Shown in pieces: positions 1-8,298 of a stretch of 45,772 nucleotides of DNA; position 1 is the stretch's first letter, and each line of letters opens with the position of its first letter. This DNA is from Nitrospirota bacterium (GTDB taxonomy: Bacteria > Nitrospirota > Thermodesulfovibrionia > Thermodesulfovibrionales > Magnetobacteriaceae), in NCBI GenBank assembly GCA_015233685.1, contig JADFXF010000006.1, positions 539-46,310 on the forward strand, written 5' to 3'. The notes under the pieces are model-generated. The model worked only from the letters and a program-made list of their open reading frames with translations. It was not told where the DNA came from and made no database searches. The translations under genes and the position numbers were made by a program.

Positions 1-139
1 TTCCGGACAAGCCGGAATGACAGCAAAGGCACCGGAATGACAAAATGAGGCTGGAATGACAGACTAAGAAAGGGACAGTCAGAAATCATTGCAACTTCCA
101 ATGAAAACTTGTTTTATCCGTCAGAACAAATTTACCGTG
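1..139. mobile_element. right part of a small inverted-repeat element (family B), cut by window start
   Basis: The segment begins inside the palindromic core (ttccggacaagccggaatga) and ends at 123-139 with agaacaaatttaccgtg. That end sequence is the same terminal repeat that bounds the element at 9119-9363. Bases about 82-130 are an imperfect reverse-complement copy of about 9130-9175, so the similarity covers the whole arm and not only the end. Two shortened copies of the ccggaatgac motif (about 32-41 and 50-60) sit between core and arm. The left end lies outside the window. No transposase is encoded, so this would be a non-autonomous element. Confidence 0.6.
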
Positions 140-150
140 AAAAAAATATA

Positions 151-180
151 TTGACAAACGATAATCCAACACAGTAGCAT
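151..180 (+). promoter_or_regulatory. possible sigma-70 promoter for the Ehr operon
   Basis: TTGACA at 151-156 is a perfect -35 box. TAGCAT at 175-180, after 18 bases, is a weaker -10 box matching four of six consensus bases. It lies just outside the mobile repeat ending at 139 and about 70 bases upstream of the first gene, so the repeat insertion may have brought or reshaped upstream control sequence. No mapped start site is available. Confidence 0.4.
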
Positions 181-202
181 AGACAGGTTGTCACATGCGA
201 TA

Positions 203-245
203 ACAATTGAGGACAACTTATGACAAATAGAGACAATTGAGGACA
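203..245 (+). promoter_or_regulatory. duplicated ribosome-binding region with a six-codon leader
   Basis: The 13-base sequence acaattgaggaca occurs at 203-215 and again at 233-245, exactly 30 bases apart. Each copy carries a GAGG ribosome-binding core followed by an ATG (at 220 and at 248). The first ATG opens a six-codon reading frame that stops at 238-240, inside the second binding site. The arrangement could be a translated leader, a simple duplication of the initiation region, or a pair of operator sites. The sequence cannot tell these apart. Confidence 0.4.
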
Positions 246-247
246 TT

Positions 248-937
248 ATGAACCTGACGGTAAAAGATGTGGCCGCGCTTTTAAATGTTTCCGATAAGAC
301 TATCTACCGGATGATACAAAATGACACAATCCCCTGTTTCAGAGTAGGTGGCCAGTGGCGGTTTGACAGGAATGAGATCACCTCATGGCTTGAGGATAAC
401 AGGTCATTTTCTAAGAAAGCCGGTATTGATCAGCCCTCTTCTGAGGACGAGGAGATAATCTCCATCGCGGAGTTCATACAGCGGGGGGGGGTTTACTACA
501 ATATTCCAATCGGGCAAAAACAAGCTGTTATATTAAATTGTCTTAACCATATCCGCACAAGGATACCTGACATTGCCCCGCGTAAGCTCCTGGCCCCTAT
601 CATGGAGAGAGAGGGTTTGTGCTCAACCGCCGTTGGACATGGCATTGCTGTCCCTCATCCGGGGACATTCGCCTCGTTTACCTATGATTCCTATATTGCG
701 CTGTGCCATCTGGAGCAACCGATGCCCTTTGATGCCCTTGATAAAGAAGATGTGAGTACACTTTTTTTTATCTTTCCAAAGAGTGAACGGCGTTTTTTAA
801 GGATTCAGTCAGTCCTGTTGAGACTTTTGAAAGACGATGAGGTGTTATCTATCGTAAAGCAGGCATTGCCCAGGGATGTAATCACCCATATCCTATTTAA
901 AAAAGAGGCCGAGATATTCGGCAGGTTATCTCTGTGA
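248..937 (+). CDS. HTH (excisionase/MerR-like) protein fused to PTS EIIA (PtsN-like) domain
   Basis: 229 residues. Residues about 1-50 form a winged-helix DNA-binding domain of the excisionase type (VAALLNVSDKTIYRMIQND, then FRVGGQWRF). Residues about 75-220 form a fructose-type EIIA domain whose GIAVPHP motif puts the expected phospho-acceptor at His137. The known EIIA family receives phosphate from HPr. In PtsN-type proteins this is used for signalling rather than sugar uptake, and no sugar permease is present here. The gene opens the operon 16 bases before the hyfB homologue, so my inference is that it is a phosphorylation-sensitive transcription regulator or a regulator of the membrane complex. 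The start follows a GAGG site. Confidence 0.85.
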   Translation: MNLTVKDVAALLNVSDKTIYRMIQNDTIPCFRVGGQWRFDRNEITSWLEDNRSFSKKAGIDQPSSEDEEIISIAEFIQRGGVYYNIPIGQKQAVILNCLNHIRTRIPDIAPRKLLAPIMEREGLCSTAVGHGIAVPHPGTFASFTYDSYIALCHLEQPMPFDALDKEDVSTLFFIFPKSERRFLRIQSVLLRLLKDDEVLSIVKQALPRDVITHILFKKEAEIFGRLSL

Positions 938-953
938 CGGCAGAATTATCCTG

Positions 954-2993
954 ATGATTTCCCCCATTGAATTATCAATAATCCCGGTCGTCGCGTTTAT
1001 CATACCTGTGGTGTTTGTTGTGGTAATCGGCAATGACCGGCAGCGGTTGATACGTATGTCTTTTTCAGTGTCGGCGCTGGCCTCCTTCATCAGTGTCGTA
1101 GCGGGGGCCATGGCGGTTGCCGGCCACAGCGTAGAGCAGGTAGTGCTTCCGCTGGGGTTGCCCACACTTCCTTTTCATTTAAGGCTTGACCAGCTTTCCG
1201 GGTTTTTTATCTTTGTTGTTGGATTGCTTTCATTTTTCGTGTCTGTATATTCGGTGGGTTATGTCAGCGGCCTTGGCGCGGGCAAGCCTGTGAAGAGGCT
1301 CATAGTATTTTATAACATCTTTATTGCCGCGATGCTTATGGTGTGCCTTGCCGATGACGCGCTGTGTTTTCTGGTTGCGTGGGAGGTGATGGCGGCGTCG
1401 TCATACTTTTTGGTCATGTTTGAAGACGGGCGCAGTGAAAACAGGAGGGCCGCGTATCTATACATGGTAATGGCTCATATCGGGGCAGTCCTGATACTCC
1501 TGTCCTTTGGTGTGATGGCCGGAGTTACGACGGGTTTTGAGGATTTCAGTTGTTATACCTTTGATGCTATGAGGGCGGCGAAGTTTCCCCTTAAGTGGGC
1601 AACTGTGGCCTTTTTGCTTTCTTTTTTCGGCTTTGCGGCCAAGGCCGGCGTTATACCTTTCCATGTGTGGCTTCCTGAGGCGCATCCGGTTGCCCCGTCA
1701 AATGTCTCGGCCCTGATGTCCGGGGTAATGCTTAAAACCGCTATATACGGGATAGTGCGCATAACCTTTGACATCATAAAGGTGTTCCCGTGGTGGTGGG
1801 GTACTATGGTGCTTGTGCTGGGGTTGGTCTCCGCCGTTATGGGCGTACTTTACGCGCTGATGCAGCATGATTTAAAAAAACTCCTTGCGTACCATTCGGT
1901 TGAAAATATAGGAATAATTCTTATAGGGATAGGGCTGTCTATGATATTTACCTCATTTCACCTGCCTGTGATGGCGGCCCTTGCCCTCATAGCCGGCCTG
2001 TACCATACGATGAATCACGCCATGTTTAAGGGGCTGCTGTTTATGGGGGCGGGGGCGGTTCTTCACGCCACGCACGAGAGAAATATGGATGAAATGGGGG
2101 GGCTTATTCACCTCATGCCGTGGACGTCCGCGTTTTTCCTCGTTGGCTGCATATCTATTTCGGCCCTGCCGCCTTTTAATGGTTTTGTATCTGAGTGGCT
2201 GACTTTTCAGGCGTTTCTGCTGTCGCCGTCTCTGCCCATCCCGATGATGAAACTCCTTATCCCACTGGGGGCAGCCCTGCTTGCCCTAACCGGCGCCCTG
2301 GCGGCCGCCTGTTTTGTAAAGGTCTTTGGGGTCATATTTTTGGGGAACTGGCGCGGCCATAGCCAACATGTCGTAACTGAGGCCGGATGGTCTATGCGCG
2401 CGGGGATGAGCCTTGCGTCACTGGCCTGTCTATGTCTGGGGGTTCTGCCGGCCATTGTTATAAACTGGATGGATGCTATTTCTGAAAGTCTGTTAAATGC
2501 AAGGCTCGTTACCACGTCGGGGGTGTACGGTTGGATGTGGCTTACACCTGTTGACCCTGAACGCGCCTCCTACTCAGGGCCGCTTGTCCTTATCGGCATT
2601 GTCGCGGTATGTGCGGTAACCTATGTATTGCTCCATGTCAAGCCAGGCAATATAAGCAGGGTACCGGTATGGGATTGTGGATTTAAGAAACTTACCCCCA
2701 AAATGCAATATAACGCGGTATCTTTTTCAATGCCTTTTCGCAGGATATTTGGTTTTCTGTTTGATATAAAAGAACAGATACGCCTTACCCCGCAACGCCA
2801 ACACCCGGCATTCCCCGAGAACTCGCAGTACTATCTTCGCGTGAGAGACCGATTTTGGGGTTGGCTTTACAGGCCTGTTATTGATAGGGTCGTCTTGCTA
2901 TCCAGAAAGGCCGGTATGCTTCAGCACGGGCGGATACATGTGTATCTTATATATTCATTTGTGACAATAATCGTCCTGCTGGCCCTGTTATGA
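954..2993 (+). CDS. hyfB: HyfB-like antiporter-type membrane subunit of an Ehr (hydrogenase-4-related) complex
   Basis: 679 residues, close to the length of E. coli HyfB. It is highly hydrophobic with many membrane segments and carries the proton-antiporter (Proton_antipo_M) core shared with complex I NuoL/M/N. Charged residues in the middle of helices and the KKLLAYHSVENIG stretch (about residues 305-317) are typical of the ion-translocating channel. A C-terminal extension of about 130 residues (VPVWDCGFKKLTPKMQY onward) is the feature that separates HyfB-type proteins from plain NuoL. Its stop overlaps the next start (ATGA), so translation is coupled. The role inferred is ion pumping driven by the peripheral HyfG/HyfI arm. 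Confidence 0.9.
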   Translation: MISPIELSIIPVVAFIIPVVFVVVIGNDRQRLIRMSFSVSALASFISVVAGAMAVAGHSVEQVVLPLGLPTLPFHLRLDQLSGFFIFVVGLLSFFVSVYSVGYVSGLGAGKPVKRLIVFYNIFIAAMLMVCLADDALCFLVAWEVMAASSYFLVMFEDGRSENRRAAYLYMVMAHIGAVLILLSFGVMAGVTTGFEDFSCYTFDAMRAAKFPLKWATVAFLLSFFGFAAKAGVIPFHVWLPEAHPVAPSNVSALMSGVMLKTAIYGIVRITFDIIKVFPWWWGTMVLVLGLVSAVMGVLYALMQHDLKKLLAYHSVENIGIILIGIGLSMIFTSFHLPVMAALALIAGLYHTMNHAMFKGLLFMGAGAVLHATHERNMDEMGGLIHLMPWTSAFFLVGCISISALPPFNGFVSEWLTFQAFLLSPSLPIPMMKLLIPLGAALLALTGALAAACFVKVFGVIFLGNWRGHSQHVVTEAGWSMRAGMSLASLACLCLGVLPAIVINWMDAISESLLNARLVTTSGVYGWMWLTPVDPERASYSGPLVLIGIVAVCAVTYVLLHVKPGNISRVPVWDCGFKKLTPKMQYNAVSFSMPFRRIFGFLFDIKEQIRLTPQRQHPAFPENSQYYLRVRDRFWGWLYRPVIDRVVLLSRKAGMLQHGRIHVYLIYSFVTIIVLLALL

Positions 2994-3937
2994 AGGCGTT
3001 GAATTTAATCTTCATAGAGATTTTACAGGCCATAGTTGTCATTGCGCTGGCCCCTGCCTTTGCGGGATGGGTGGATATGCTTAAGTGTTGGACGCAGGGG
3101 AGGACATCTGCCGGGGTTATGCAGCCATACAGAAATATCGCAAAGTTGTTCGTCAAGGATGTGGTCATCGCAGACAATGCCTCGTGGATATTTCGCTTTA
3201 CGCCGTATTTGGTGTTTGGCAGCGCCGTTGTCGTTGGCAGCGTGGTGCCGATAATTTCTATGAACCTGTTTTTGGCCCCCAGTGCCGATATTATTGTGGT
3301 AATAGCGATTTTTGCAACCGCCAGATTTTTCATGGCATTGGCGGGGATGGACATAGGGACAGCGTTTGGGGGGATGGGTGCCTCGCGTGAGATGATGGTG
3401 GCCTCTCTGACAGAACCTGCCATACTGATGGCTATTTTTACCGTTTCTCTGGCCGGGCGCTCAACATCTCTGCTTCACATAGCTCGCGCGTTTGCAAGTG
3501 GTGCCCTTGTATTGAGGCCGTCCATTGTGTTTGCCGGCATAGCCTTTGTCCTTGTGGTGATTGCCGAGACCGGCAGGATTCCGGTTGATAACCCCTCCAC
3601 ACACCTTGAGTTGACTATGATACACGAGGCCATGATTCTGGAGTATTCGGGCAGGCACCTTGCGCTTATTGAGTGGGGGGCTATGATAAGATTTTTTCTC
3701 TTCGTTACACTTGGGATTGCGTGTTTCCTGCCGTGGGGAATTGCGGTCACAGATAATGCGGGAGATATTGCGACATCTATATTTCTTATGGTTATAAAGC
3801 TCGGTGTTGCGGGGACTGTTTTGGTTGTCATAGAGACGGGGCTTGCGAAGATGAGATTATTCCGATTAACTGAGTTCCTTGGGGCGGCGTTTTTAATGGC
3901 AACCCTTGGGGTGATTGCCTTTTTTATCCTGGAGTGA
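2990..3937 (+). CDS. hyfC: HyfC/NuoH-like membrane anchor subunit of the Ehr complex
   Basis: 315 residues with about eight hydrophobic segments. The signature loop ETGRIPVDNPSTHLELTMI is followed by HEAMILEYSGRHLA. This is the conserved NuoH/HyfC cytoplasmic loop that contacts the NuoB- and NuoD-like subunits at the quinone or proton entry site in complex I relatives. The start overlaps the hyfB stop by four bases. The gene shows normal length and no disruption. Within the complex it should join the antiporter-like subunits to the peripheral arm. Confidence 0.9.
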   Translation: MKALNLIFIEILQAIVVIALAPAFAGWVDMLKCWTQGRTSAGVMQPYRNIAKLFVKDVVIADNASWIFRFTPYLVFGSAVVVGSVVPIISMNLFLAPSADIIVVIAIFATARFFMALAGMDIGTAFGGMGASREMMVASLTEPAILMAIFTVSLAGRSTSLLHIARAFASGALVLRPSIVFAGIAFVLVVIAETGRIPVDNPSTHLELTMIHEAMILEYSGRHLALIEWGAMIRFFLFVTLGIACFLPWGIAVTDNAGDIATSIFLMVIKLGVAGTVLVVIETGLAKMRLFRLTEFLGAAFLMATLGVIAFFILE

Positions 3938-3938
3938 T

Positions 3939-4604
3939 ATGAACTTACAAGTGCTGGCACAGGTGAATAGTTTTCTGGCGGCGTTGGTATTGCTGACGGC
4001 CTTTGCGATGCTGTCGCAGAGGAAGATAAATAGTTTGGTTACGTTATTCGCGTGGCAGGGGCTGTTTCTCTCAATAAACACGGCGGTTGTCGGCTTTGTG
4101 GCCTCCAAACACCACCTTTATATATCGTCGCTTTTAACGTTGTCAATAAAGGTAATCCTGCTGCCGTATATATTGCATGTCCTTGTGGTGCGTCTTAAGA
4201 TCAGAAAAGAGGTGGAGACAATCGTCAATATACCAACAACGATGTTGATAGGGATTGCGCTTGTCATTTTTTCCTATCATCTTACCGCCCCTGTCAGGGA
4301 GATGTCCACTCTCATAACGCGTTCCACGCTTGCGGTTGCCCTTGCAACGGTTATGATAGGTCTGCTTATGATGATTACGAGGAAACATGCCGTTACCCAG
4401 ATAATTGGATTTCTCGCAATGGAAAATGGACTTTTTTTTGCCGCTACCAGTGCGACATACGGTATGCCTCTGGTTGTGGAACTCGGAGTTGCCCTTGATG
4501 TCCTGATTGCCGCCTTTATATTCGGGATATTTTTCTTTCATATCAGCACCACATTTGACAGCCTGAGTGTGGAGCAGATGGAAAGCCTGAGGGAGGATAA
4601 CTGA
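3939..4604 (+). CDS. hyfE: HyfE-like (NuoK-type) membrane subunit of the Ehr complex
   Basis: 221 residues from the chosen start. I used ATG 3939, one base after the hyfC stop and four bases after GGAG. A longer reading from ATG 3915 would add eight residues lying inside hyfC without its own ribosome site. The protein has about six membrane segments. E. coli HyfE (216 residues) has a NuoK-like C-terminal half, and residues about 100-205 here fit that (ENGLFFAATSATYGMP). A polar tail follows (SLSVEQMESLREDN). The next gene is separated by 172 bases holding a palindromic repeat, unlike the tight junctions elsewhere in this operon. Confidence 0.85.
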   Translation: MNLQVLAQVNSFLAALVLLTAFAMLSQRKINSLVTLFAWQGLFLSINTAVVGFVASKHHLYISSLLTLSIKVILLPYILHVLVVRLKIRKEVETIVNIPTTMLIGIALVIFSYHLTAPVREMSTLITRSTLAVALATVMIGLLMMITRKHAVTQIIGFLAMENGLFFAATSATYGMPLVVELGVALDVLIAAFIFGIFFFHISTTFDSLSVEQMESLREDN

Positions 4605-4646
4605 TGCTAAGTTGCGTTCATAAAAGTAACTATTTTTTTTCGAGTC

Positions 4647-4727
4647 TGTCATTCCAGCCTACGAGCTGGAATCCAGTCCTTACACCGTTTCCTGAAAGGC
4701 TGGATTCCTGCTTTCGCAGGAATGACA
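4647..4727. repeat. double-hairpin repeat (family C) inside the Ehr operon
   Basis: The left half is an imperfect hairpin starting TGTCATTCC and ending GGAATCCAG. The right half (CTGGATTCCTGC, loop, GCAGGAATGACA) is another, and the two halves pair with each other. The right half is near-identical to the arms of the element at 44912-45057. It fills most of the hyfE-hyfF gap and would form stable RNA structure within the operon transcript, so it could alter the relative expression of downstream genes. Confidence 0.75.
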
Positions 4728-4776
4728 AAATTACTCATATGGTTGCAACTTGGTATGACACTGTGGGAAACGTGGC

Positions 4777-6225
4777 ATGATACTACTGGTTCTTATCATA
4801 ACGCCATTTGTGGCAGCCCTGATTTTGGCCTTTATTGGTGACAGGAGGTTTGCCCCCACTATAAATATTTTTTGCTCGTTTCTGACTTTGATGGCCGCGG
4901 TGGCCCTTGCCATTGAGGTTTACAAACATGGGCCGATTATAGCCGGAGGGAAATTCTTCTTTGTTGACGCCTTCAGCGTATATCTGTCTGTGTTAACCGC
5001 CTTTGTCTCAATGACCACGGCCGTCTTTAGCCGCGGGTATATGCAAAGAGAGAGGGAACACGGGCGGGTCGGGCATGTGCGAATGCGGTTTTATCACGCA
5101 ATGTTTCAGATGTTTATGTTTGCCATGCTCTTGTGTCTTCTGACCAACAACATAGGGGTGTTGTGGATTTCAATGGAACTCGCTACCTTATCCACAGTGC
5201 TTCTTGTCTCGCTCTACCGTACGCCTAATGCCATTGAGGCCGCGTGGAAGTATTTTATACTCTGCGGCGTTGGTATTGCCCAGGCCCTTTTTGGTACCGT
5301 GCTTCTGTATTTTGCCGCCGAGAAGGTCATAGGAGAGGGGGGGGAGGCACTTCTTTGGACAAACCTTATCGGTGTAAGCGGCAGCCTTGAGCCGACTGTT
5401 CTTTCGCTTGCCTTCGTCTTTCTTGTCGTGGGATATGGCACAAAGGTTGGCCTTGTCCCTTTGCACAATTGGCTCCCTGACGCACATAGCGAAGGCCCCA
5501 CGCCAATATCGGCGGTGCTGTCAGGGCTTTTGCTGAATATCGCCCTGTATGCCCTTGTCAGGTGTAAGGTGCTTGTGGATGGCTCAACGCACACACATTA
5601 TGCCGGAAACATTATGATGGGTTTTGGGATTGTCTCCATCGTGGTCGCCTCATTTTCCATTCTCAGACAAAAAGATATAAAACGTATGTTTTCATATTCG
5701 TCTATTGAGCATATGGGAATCGCGACGTTTGCCTTTGGCCTTGGAGGCTCTATCGCCACTTTTGGCGCACTGTTGCATATGCTGATGCACAGCCTTACGA
5801 AGTCCTCTATATTTTTTACGGTAGGGCACGCCTGCCAGATGCACCGCACGCAGGAAATCGCAAGGATAAAGGGATTGTTTCAGGGGGATCCCTTCGTTGG
5901 CTGGTCACTGATGTTGGGCGCTATGGCAATTGCCGGTATGCCGCCCTTTGGGATTTTCACCAGTGAATTTCTGATATTGACCGCTACCATAAAAGACGTC
6001 CCGCTGTTGGCGCCTTTTATACTTATCGGACTGGCTGTGGCGTTTGCCGGACTTCTCAGAAAGGTGCAATATATGGTGTCAGGGGATATGCCCTCGTACT
6101 TTGAACCGATCAAAACAGCCCGCGCGCCGGTTATCTTTCACATGGCCATGGTGCTTGTCCTGGCTTTTTACATACCGGGGTTCCTTAATAAGTGGTTTCA
6201 GGCGGCGGTGGAGTTATTGAAATGA
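4777..6225 (+). CDS. hyfF: HyfF-like second antiporter-type subunit of the Ehr complex
   Basis: 482 residues, slightly shorter than E. coli HyfF (526). It has the Proton_antipo_M core with about 13-14 membrane segments. Visible landmarks are LVPLHNWLPDAHSEGPTPIS, with the conserved channel lysine region just before it (GYGTKVG), and the KDIKRMFSYSSIEHMG loop. It is the second antiporter-like pump module next to HyfB. No third one (HyfD-like) is present. It begins after the family C repeat, and its stop overlaps the hyfG start by ATGA. Confidence 0.88.
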   Translation: MILLVLIITPFVAALILAFIGDRRFAPTINIFCSFLTLMAAVALAIEVYKHGPIIAGGKFFFVDAFSVYLSVLTAFVSMTTAVFSRGYMQREREHGRVGHVRMRFYHAMFQMFMFAMLLCLLTNNIGVLWISMELATLSTVLLVSLYRTPNAIEAAWKYFILCGVGIAQALFGTVLLYFAAEKVIGEGGEALLWTNLIGVSGSLEPTVLSLAFVFLVVGYGTKVGLVPLHNWLPDAHSEGPTPISAVLSGLLLNIALYALVRCKVLVDGSTHTHYAGNIMMGFGIVSIVVASFSILRQKDIKRMFSYSSIEHMGIATFAFGLGGSIATFGALLHMLMHSLTKSSIFFTVGHACQMHRTQEIARIKGLFQGDPFVGWSLMLGAMAIAGMPPFGIFTSEFLILTATIKDVPLLAPFILIGLAVAFAGLLRKVQYMVSGDMPSYFEPIKTARAPVIFHMAMVLVLAFYIPGFLNKWFQAAVELLK

Positions 6226-7784
6226 AGAGATTAGAAACGGCACTGAGGGCCGTGTTTGGCGATGATATAAAGCCAGATGGGCACAGAGAGCCGGTTACGT
6301 TTACGGTGCCGGTGGCGATGTTTGCGGAGGCGGCAAGGACGCTAAAGGAATCATACGCATTCCTTTGTGCGGAGTGGACTACTGACGATACTAACTCAGG
6401 CAGGGGTTATGGCATTTACGCCTGTTTCAGGCATAGCAGTGAATACCTGATAGTGAAGTCTGAATTGTCCGCGGATAGCCCGGAGTTTCCAAGCCTTGTC
6501 AAACACTTTGTGCCTGCTTATAGATTTGAACGCCAGGTACGTAGCCTTATGGGCGTTACCCCTGTCGGGCATCCTGACGACAGGCCATGGATTAAATTTG
6601 AGGACTGGCCACAGGACGCGTGGCCGCTGAGAAAATCATTTGACGCCTCAACGCGTATGGCGCGCCATGATGGTGAGTACGCATGGCTTAGGGCCGGGGG
6701 GGAGGGCGTATATGAGATTCCGGTTGGCCCTGTTCACGCTGGTATAATTGAACCCGGGCATTTCAGGTTTCAGGCGGTTGGTGAGACCATAGTAAACCTT
6801 GAAGAGCGTCTTGGCTATGTCCACAAGGGGATAGAGAAGAGGTTTGAGGCGATGGCGTGGGAGACGGCCGTTAGATTAGCAGGGCGCGTGTCGGGTGATA
6901 CCACAGTGGCGCACTCATTGGCCTACTGTATGGCCCTGGAGTCAATGACACACTGCCATGTGCCTGAAAGGGCGCAGTGGCTCAGGGCGCTGTTTCTTGA
7001 GCGCGAACGAATTGCCAACCACCTTGGAGATATTGGGGCTATCTGTAACGACGCGGCCTTTGCCTTTATGTTATATCAGTGCTCAAGGCTTAAGGAGGCC
7101 ATGCTTGCCACTAACCACAGGCTCTTTGGGCACAGGTTTATGATGGACAAAGTTACCCCCGGTGGTGTGACTGTTGATATAGATTTAACGGCAAAAATAG
7201 AGATACTGTCCGAGCTGGATTTTCTTGACAGGGATTTCCACAGGTTGGTTCGTATTTATGAAGAGAGCTCCTCGCTGGAGGACAGGGTGCGTGGCACGGG
7301 CATACTCACATCGGAATTGGCAAGAGAGCTGTGTACGGTAGGGGTAGTTGCCCGCGCCAGTGGTTTAAATGTGGACTGCAGGGTTCACAACCCTTTTCCT
7401 CCGTATGATTCAATTGGGGTGGACTCTCCGGTGCTTGTTGCGGGGGATGTTCACGCGAGGGTGTGGGTGAGGGTAGTCGAAATAAGGGCGTCTATGAGCA
7501 TCATGCGCAGTATCCTTGCTAAGATACCCGTTGGCCCGATAGCCGTTGAGTGCGGCGGTGTGTCGCCTGATACAACGGGGTTTGCGGCGGTAGAGGGCTG
7601 GCGGGGTGAGATAATCTACTGGCTGCAGGCCGGCCAGCGTGGACAGATAAACAGGTGCATGGTCAGAGACCCGTCCAGCGTAAACTGGTTAGCGCTTGAA
7701 CAGGCCATTAAGGGCAACATCGTCCCTGACTTCCCGATTTGTAACAAGAGCTTTAACCAGTCATATTCGGGGCATGATCTATGA
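6222..7784 (+). CDS. hyfG: HyfG-like large subunit lacking all NiFe-binding cysteines (EhrL type)
   Basis: 520 residues from ATG 6222, which overlaps the hyfF stop. An upstream start at 6192 would only extend into hyfF. Residues about 1-115 are a NuoC-like domain, and about 165-520 a NuoD/NiFe-large-subunit-like domain. In true NiFe hydrogenases two CxxC motifs hold the metal centre. Here the first is RVSGDTTVAH (222-231), with Ser224 and Thr227 in place of Cys. The C-terminal motif reads FNQSYSG (511-517), with Ser514 and Gly517 in place of Cys. The surrounding framework (AHSLAY, LRDPSxVNW-like, DFPICNKS) is intact, so this is a substitution within a conserved fold and not decay. The family match is the energy-converting-hydrogenase-related (Ehr) group. 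Its substrate is unknown, and hydrogen chemistry at a NiFe site is excluded. Confidence 0.88.
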   Translation: MKRLETALRAVFGDDIKPDGHREPVTFTVPVAMFAEAARTLKESYAFLCAEWTTDDTNSGRGYGIYACFRHSSEYLIVKSELSADSPEFPSLVKHFVPAYRFERQVRSLMGVTPVGHPDDRPWIKFEDWPQDAWPLRKSFDASTRMARHDGEYAWLRAGGEGVYEIPVGPVHAGIIEPGHFRFQAVGETIVNLEERLGYVHKGIEKRFEAMAWETAVRLAGRVSGDTTVAHSLAYCMALESMTHCHVPERAQWLRALFLERERIANHLGDIGAICNDAAFAFMLYQCSRLKEAMLATNHRLFGHRFMMDKVTPGGVTVDIDLTAKIEILSELDFLDRDFHRLVRIYEESSSLEDRVRGTGILTSELARELCTVGVVARASGLNVDCRVHNPFPPYDSIGVDSPVLVAGDVHARVWVRVVEIRASMSIMRSILAKIPVGPIAVECGGVSPDTTGFAAVEGWRGEIIYWLQAGQRGQINRCMVRDPSSVNWLALEQAIKGNIVPDFPICNKSFNQSYSGHDL

Positions 7785-8287
7785 TTAGAATCCTGCGCCA
7801 AATACTCCGCACCGGCATAGTTACCGGTAAAACCCCTCAGGTTGACGACCCCAATATCAAGACCAAAGGAATCAACTTAGAGGACACCGTAAAGAAGTGT
7901 TTCAGGAGGAGTTTGACGGTGAGGGAGGTGGACGCCGGTTCTTGTAATGGATGTGAACTTGAGATTCATGCCATAAATAATCCCGTTTACGACTGTGAGA
8001 GATTGGGTATACATTTTACTGCCTCACCGAGGTTTGCCGATGTCTTACTCGTTACCGGGCCGGTATCCACAAATATGGAAATAGCCCTGAGGAGGACATA
8101 TGACGCCACGCCAGCACCCAAAATAGTGATTGCAGTTGGGGACTGCGCATGTAATGGCGGCATATTCGGAGAGACCTATGCCTCGCTTGGAGGCATTGAT
8201 AAGGTTATTCCGGTAAACGTCTATATACCGGGCTGCCCCCCGACGCCCGCCGACATACTGAATGGATTTTATAAGATATTTCTCTGA
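7781..8287 (+). CDS. hyfI: HyfI/NuoB-like small subunit with complete 4Fe-4S site
   Basis: 168 residues. The cluster N2-type ligands are all visible: Cys55 and Cys58 in SCNGCE, Cys122 in GDCACNGG, and Cys152 in PGCPPTP. It therefore keeps its iron-sulfur cluster although its partner has lost the NiFe centre. The start overlaps the large-subunit stop by ATGA. No HyfA- or HyfH-like ferredoxin subunit (NuoI type) follows, so the electron partner must be encoded elsewhere or be soluble. The N-terminal 40 residues are basic and probably peripheral to the membrane. It is the last gene of the operon and converges on the DUF486 gene 11 bases away. Confidence 0.9.
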   Translation: MIRILRQILRTGIVTGKTPQVDDPNIKTKGINLEDTVKKCFRRSLTVREVDAGSCNGCELEIHAINNPVYDCERLGIHFTASPRFADVLLVTGPVSTNMEIALRRTYDATPAPKIVIAVGDCACNGGIFGETYASLGGIDKVIPVNVYIPGCPPTPADILNGFYKIFL

Positions 8288-8298
8288 TGTAATTTACC

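Noticed and set aside
3915-3938. Upstream start for the HyfE-like gene
   Set aside because: It lies inside hyfC. ATG 3939 has GGAG four bases before it.
6192-6221. Upstream start for the HyfG-like gene adding ten residues
   Set aside because: The added residues lie inside hyfF, and ATG 6222 forms the ATGA overlap used throughout the operon.
6222-7784. Assignment as a functional [NiFe] hydrogenase-4
   Set aside because: All four NiFe-coordinating cysteine positions are substituted.
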